The notes beneath the pieces are model-generated. The model was not told the origin of the DNA and made no database searches. It saw nothing but the letters and a program-made list of their open reading frames with translations. Both the position numbers and the translations under genes were made by a program. A stretch of 6,834 nt of DNA from CAYTSA01 sp964440345 (GTDB lineage: Bacteria > Desulfobacterota > Desulfovibrionia > Desulfovibrionales > Desulfovibrionaceae). The DNA lies in NCBI GenBank assembly GCA_964440345.1, contig CAYTSA010000133.1, positions 1-6,834 of the forward strand, given 5' to 3'. Of this stretch, positions 5,217 through 6,834 are shown piece after piece (position 1 is the first letter of the stretch; every line of letters starts with the position of its first letter).

Positions 5217-6271
5217 ATTTGCTTCTCCAGGCTGGAGGCGTTCCGGGGTCTGACGGCGTTTGCCAACAGCCCGCCTATGGCCGAAAGCGGAGCAATGTGG
5301 CGCACGGCGTTGAGTTCTATGGCGGCTCCGGGCATGCCGTGCACCACAGAGCTTTCCTTGTCCTGGGCCACGGTCAGACAGCCCTTGGTGCGCATGCGCA
5401 GCAAGCCCTCTGCGCCGTCCTTGCCCATACCGGTCAACAACACGCCCAGGGCCCTGGCGCCCAGAGCCTCCGCCGCAGAAGTAAACATGTAGTTTACAGC
5501 CGGCCGCAACCTGTTCACTGGCGGGTCGTCGCTTTCACGAAGAACAAAGTTGCCGTCCACGGCCAGGTGTCTGTCCTCGGGGGCGAAATACACATAGCCA
5601 GGCAACGCTTGTTCGCCGTGCTCAGCCACCTTAACTTGCAGTTGGGAAAAACTGTTCAACCAGGAAACCATTCCCAGCAAAAAGCCGGGGGAAATGTGCT
5701 GGGTAACAAGTATGGGCGCGGCAAAATGTGCGTCCAGCTCGCATAATATTGTCTGCAAGGCCTGTGGGCCGCCAGTGGAGGCGCCCATGCAGACAAGTTG
5801 GACTGGCTGCGCCGGCCTGGCTGGAAGGACTGCAAGTTTTGGCGGCGGCTCCGGGCGGCGGATGCGCCGCACCACCCGGACTTCGCTCATCAGTTTAATG
5901 CTGCTGGCAATCTCGTCCAGGGCTTCAACAGCCATTTCGCCGCTCAGCCTTGGTTTTTGCAGTAATGACAGAGCCCCGGCCTCCAGCGCCCGAAAGTTTG
6001 CCGCCGCCTCTTCCGGGTCCAACACGGCGCTGACAATGACAATGGGCGTTGGCGTGTCTTGCATGATGCGCCGGGTAGCCTCTATGCCGTCCATATCCGG
6101 CATCTGAAAATCCATGGCGATAACGTCCGGCTTCAACTGGGCCGCCAGGGAAACGGCCTGGCGGCCGTTTTCAGCCACGCCGGCCACTTCCATGTCTGGG
6201 TCGCGCTCCACGGCGTAGCGCAGCGCCTGGCGCAGAACAGCGGAATCGTCTGCAATGAGAACACGTATCAT
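5213..6271 (-). CDS. cheB: Chemotaxis protein-glutamate methylesterase/glutamine deamidase CheB
   Basis: This 352-residue protein has the full CheB length. CheB is a cytosolic enzyme that removes methyl groups from receptor glutamates and deamidates receptor glutamines, and it is activated when its receiver is phosphorylated by CheA. Residues 1-120 are the receiver: D8/D9, phospho-acceptor D54 (MDFQMPDMDG), S81 and K106. A charged, Pro-rich linker (about 128-156) follows. The methylesterase domain (157-345) carries the catalytic triad S165 in GASTGG, H192 in TQH and D285 in GMGKDG. The frame is open upstream to a start at 6325, which would add 18 residues overlapping cheA. I chose ATG 6271 because MIRVLIADDS is the normal CheB N-terminus and the longer start would add 18 residues of no recognisable receiver sequence. 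The ribosome site there is weak (GGG 8 bases upstream). Its TGA stop overlaps the next ATG (ATGA, 5216-5213), implying translational coupling. Confidence 0.97.
   Translation of the reverse strand: MIRVLIADDSAVLRQALRYAVERDPDMEVAGVAENGRQAVSLAAQLKPDVIAMDFQMPDMDGIEATRRIMQDTPTPIVIVSAVLDPEEAAANFRALEAGALSLLQKPRLSGEMAVEALDEIASSIKLMSEVRVVRRIRRPEPPPKLAVLPARPAQPVQLVCMGASTGGPQALQTILCELDAHFAAPILVTQHISPGFLLGMVSWLNSFSQLQVKVAEHGEQALPGYVYFAPEDRHLAVDGNFVLRESDDPPVNRLRPAVNYMFTSAAEALGARALGVLLTGMGKDGAEGLLRMRTKGCLTVAQDKESSVVHGMPGAAIELNAVRHIAPLSAIGGLLANAVRPRNASSLEKQI
5225..5228 (-). promoter_or_regulatory. Ribosome binding site of the hybrid kinase gene
   Basis: GGAG on the minus strand, 8 bases before ATG 5216 and inside the end of cheB. 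It supports the short 4-base overlap start and means the kinase can be initiated independently as well as by coupling. Confidence 0.7.
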
Positions 6272-6281
6272 GCGTTGCACC

Positions 6282-6834
6282 CTACCTGAGCCTTTCCAGA
6301 GTTTCCAGTAAATTGCTCTGATCAAAACTGGATTTTACAATGTATGCGTTGGCGCCCGCCTCCATTCCTCTCTGGCGATGCTCCTGGCTGCTCAACGAGG
6401 TCACCAGCACCACCGGCACGCTGTGGTGCGCCGGATGCTTGCGAATGCGCTCAGTCAGTTCAAACCCGTTCATGTGCGGCATTTCCACGTCAGAAACGAC
6501 AATATCCACTGCGCCAGCGCCCAGGGCGGCGTACGCGGCAGCGCCGTCCACTGCGGTCACCACCCGGTAGCCGGCCCCTTCCAGCACGTTTTTCAACAAC
6601 ATGCGCGAGGTAATGGAGTCTTCAGCCACAAGCACTGTAGCCGGCGCGGCCGTATGAGTTTCGGCCGCGCCTTTGCGCTGCGCAGCCCGGCTGGCCGTGG
6701 CGCTCTTGATCACATCCGGCAGGTGCAGCACCGCCGCCAGCCGCCCTGAGCCCAGCACGGCCATGCCCATCACATTGCGGACCCGGGGCAGCAACGGTCC
6801 CAGTGGTTTGAGCAGCACGTCCAGTTCTTCAGCC
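6282..6834 (-). CDS. cheA: Hybrid chemotaxis histidine kinase CheA, C-terminal end (CheW-like domain end plus receiver); 5' part outside window
   Basis: Only the last 183 residues are in the window; the frame is open to the right edge, so an internal GTG at 6818 is not a real start. Visible residues 1-45 match the end of the CheA regulatory (CheW-like) domain: the stretch LLKPLGPLLPRVRNVMG, then GSGRLAAVLHLPDVIKSA, is characteristic of CheA, where this domain binds CheW and receptors. After an Ala-rich linker, residues 66-183 form a receiver domain with acidic-pocket residues E71/D72, phospho-acceptor D115 (in SDVEMPHMNG), T145 and K167. The lysine is followed by Ser rather than the common Pro. 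The fused receiver suggests a phosphate sink or relay partner within CheA, as in FrzE-type kinases. The Hpt, dimerisation and ATPase domains must lie to the right but are not seen. The TAG stop is 10 bases before the cheB start, so the two are probably co-transcribed. Confidence 0.9.
   Translation of the reverse strand, partial: AEELDVLLKPLGPLLPRVRNVMGMAVLGSGRLAAVLHLPDVIKSATASRAAQRKGAAETHTAAPATVLVAEDSITSRMLLKNVLEGAGYRVVTAVDGAAAYAALGAGAVDIVVSDVEMPHMNGFELTERIRKHPAHHSVPVVLVTSLSSQEHRQRGMEAGANAYIVKSSFDQSNLLETLERLR

Noticed and set aside
2850..6115. Similar stretches encoding the MPDMDG receiver motif around 2870-2900 and 6080-6115
   Set aside because: These are the conserved phospho-acceptor loops of paralogous receiver domains, not a repeat element.
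6272..6325. Longer CheB beginning at 6325
   Set aside because: It would overlap cheA and add 18 residues ahead of a receiver that normally begins at MIRVLIADD.
1..6834. tRNA, rRNA, CRISPR arrays, insertion sequences, riboswitches
   Set aside because: I saw no repeat-spacer pattern, transposase-like reading frame, terminal inverted repeats with target duplication, or RNA-gene signature on either strand.

Overview
All seven genes in this window lie on the minus strand, head to tail. They form one chemosensory (chemotaxis-type) gene cluster and read from the right edge to the left. The proteins are Gram-negative in style, with GC-rich codons, GTG as well as ATG starts, a CheA carrying its own receiver and a CheB/CheD pair. 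The mixture of a CheA-receiver fusion, a receiver-PAS-PAS-kinase-receiver hybrid and a STAS protein would fit a deltaproteobacterium, perhaps Desulfovibrio-like. That placement is a guess from domain style, and nothing in the window settles it.

Layout in transcription order: (1) 6834-6282, the C-terminal end of a hybrid CheA (end of the CheW-like domain plus a receiver), cut by the window edge; (2) 6271-5213, CheB, receiver plus methylesterase with a complete catalytic triad; (3) 5216-2652, an 854-residue soluble hybrid histidine kinase whose start overlaps the cheB stop as ATGA; (4) 2619-2299, a small STAS (anti-sigma-antagonist-like) protein; (5) 2292-1753, CheD, starting with GTG in the same frame as the STAS gene after one TAA; (6) 1756-1370, a 128-residue protein of unknown family with a two-helix membrane hairpin, overlapping the cheD stop as ATGA; (7) 1346-246, a ClpX-like AAA+ ATPase without the ClpX zinc domain, ClpP-docking loop or aromatic pore loop. 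The largest gap between genes is 32 bases, so they are probably one transcript. Positions 1-245 are a non-coding, AT-richer tail with small inverted repeats.

Genes 1, 2 and 5 are standard chemosensory parts: the kinase, plus receptor demethylation/deamidation (CheB) and deamidation (CheD) for adaptation. The hybrid kinase adds two receivers, giving four receiver domains in the window, and could form a phosphorelay with CheA. There is no CheW, CheR, CheY or receptor here; they may lie to the right, beyond the window. The unusual part is the left end, where a STAS protein, a small membrane protein and a reduced ClpX-like ATPase sit in the same transcription unit. The best candidate for an undescribed system is this AAA+/membrane-protein pair attached to a chemosensory pathway. 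Several poly-A tracts in the coding strands (A7-A9), one directly behind a strong hairpin, could allow slippage that yields truncated products.
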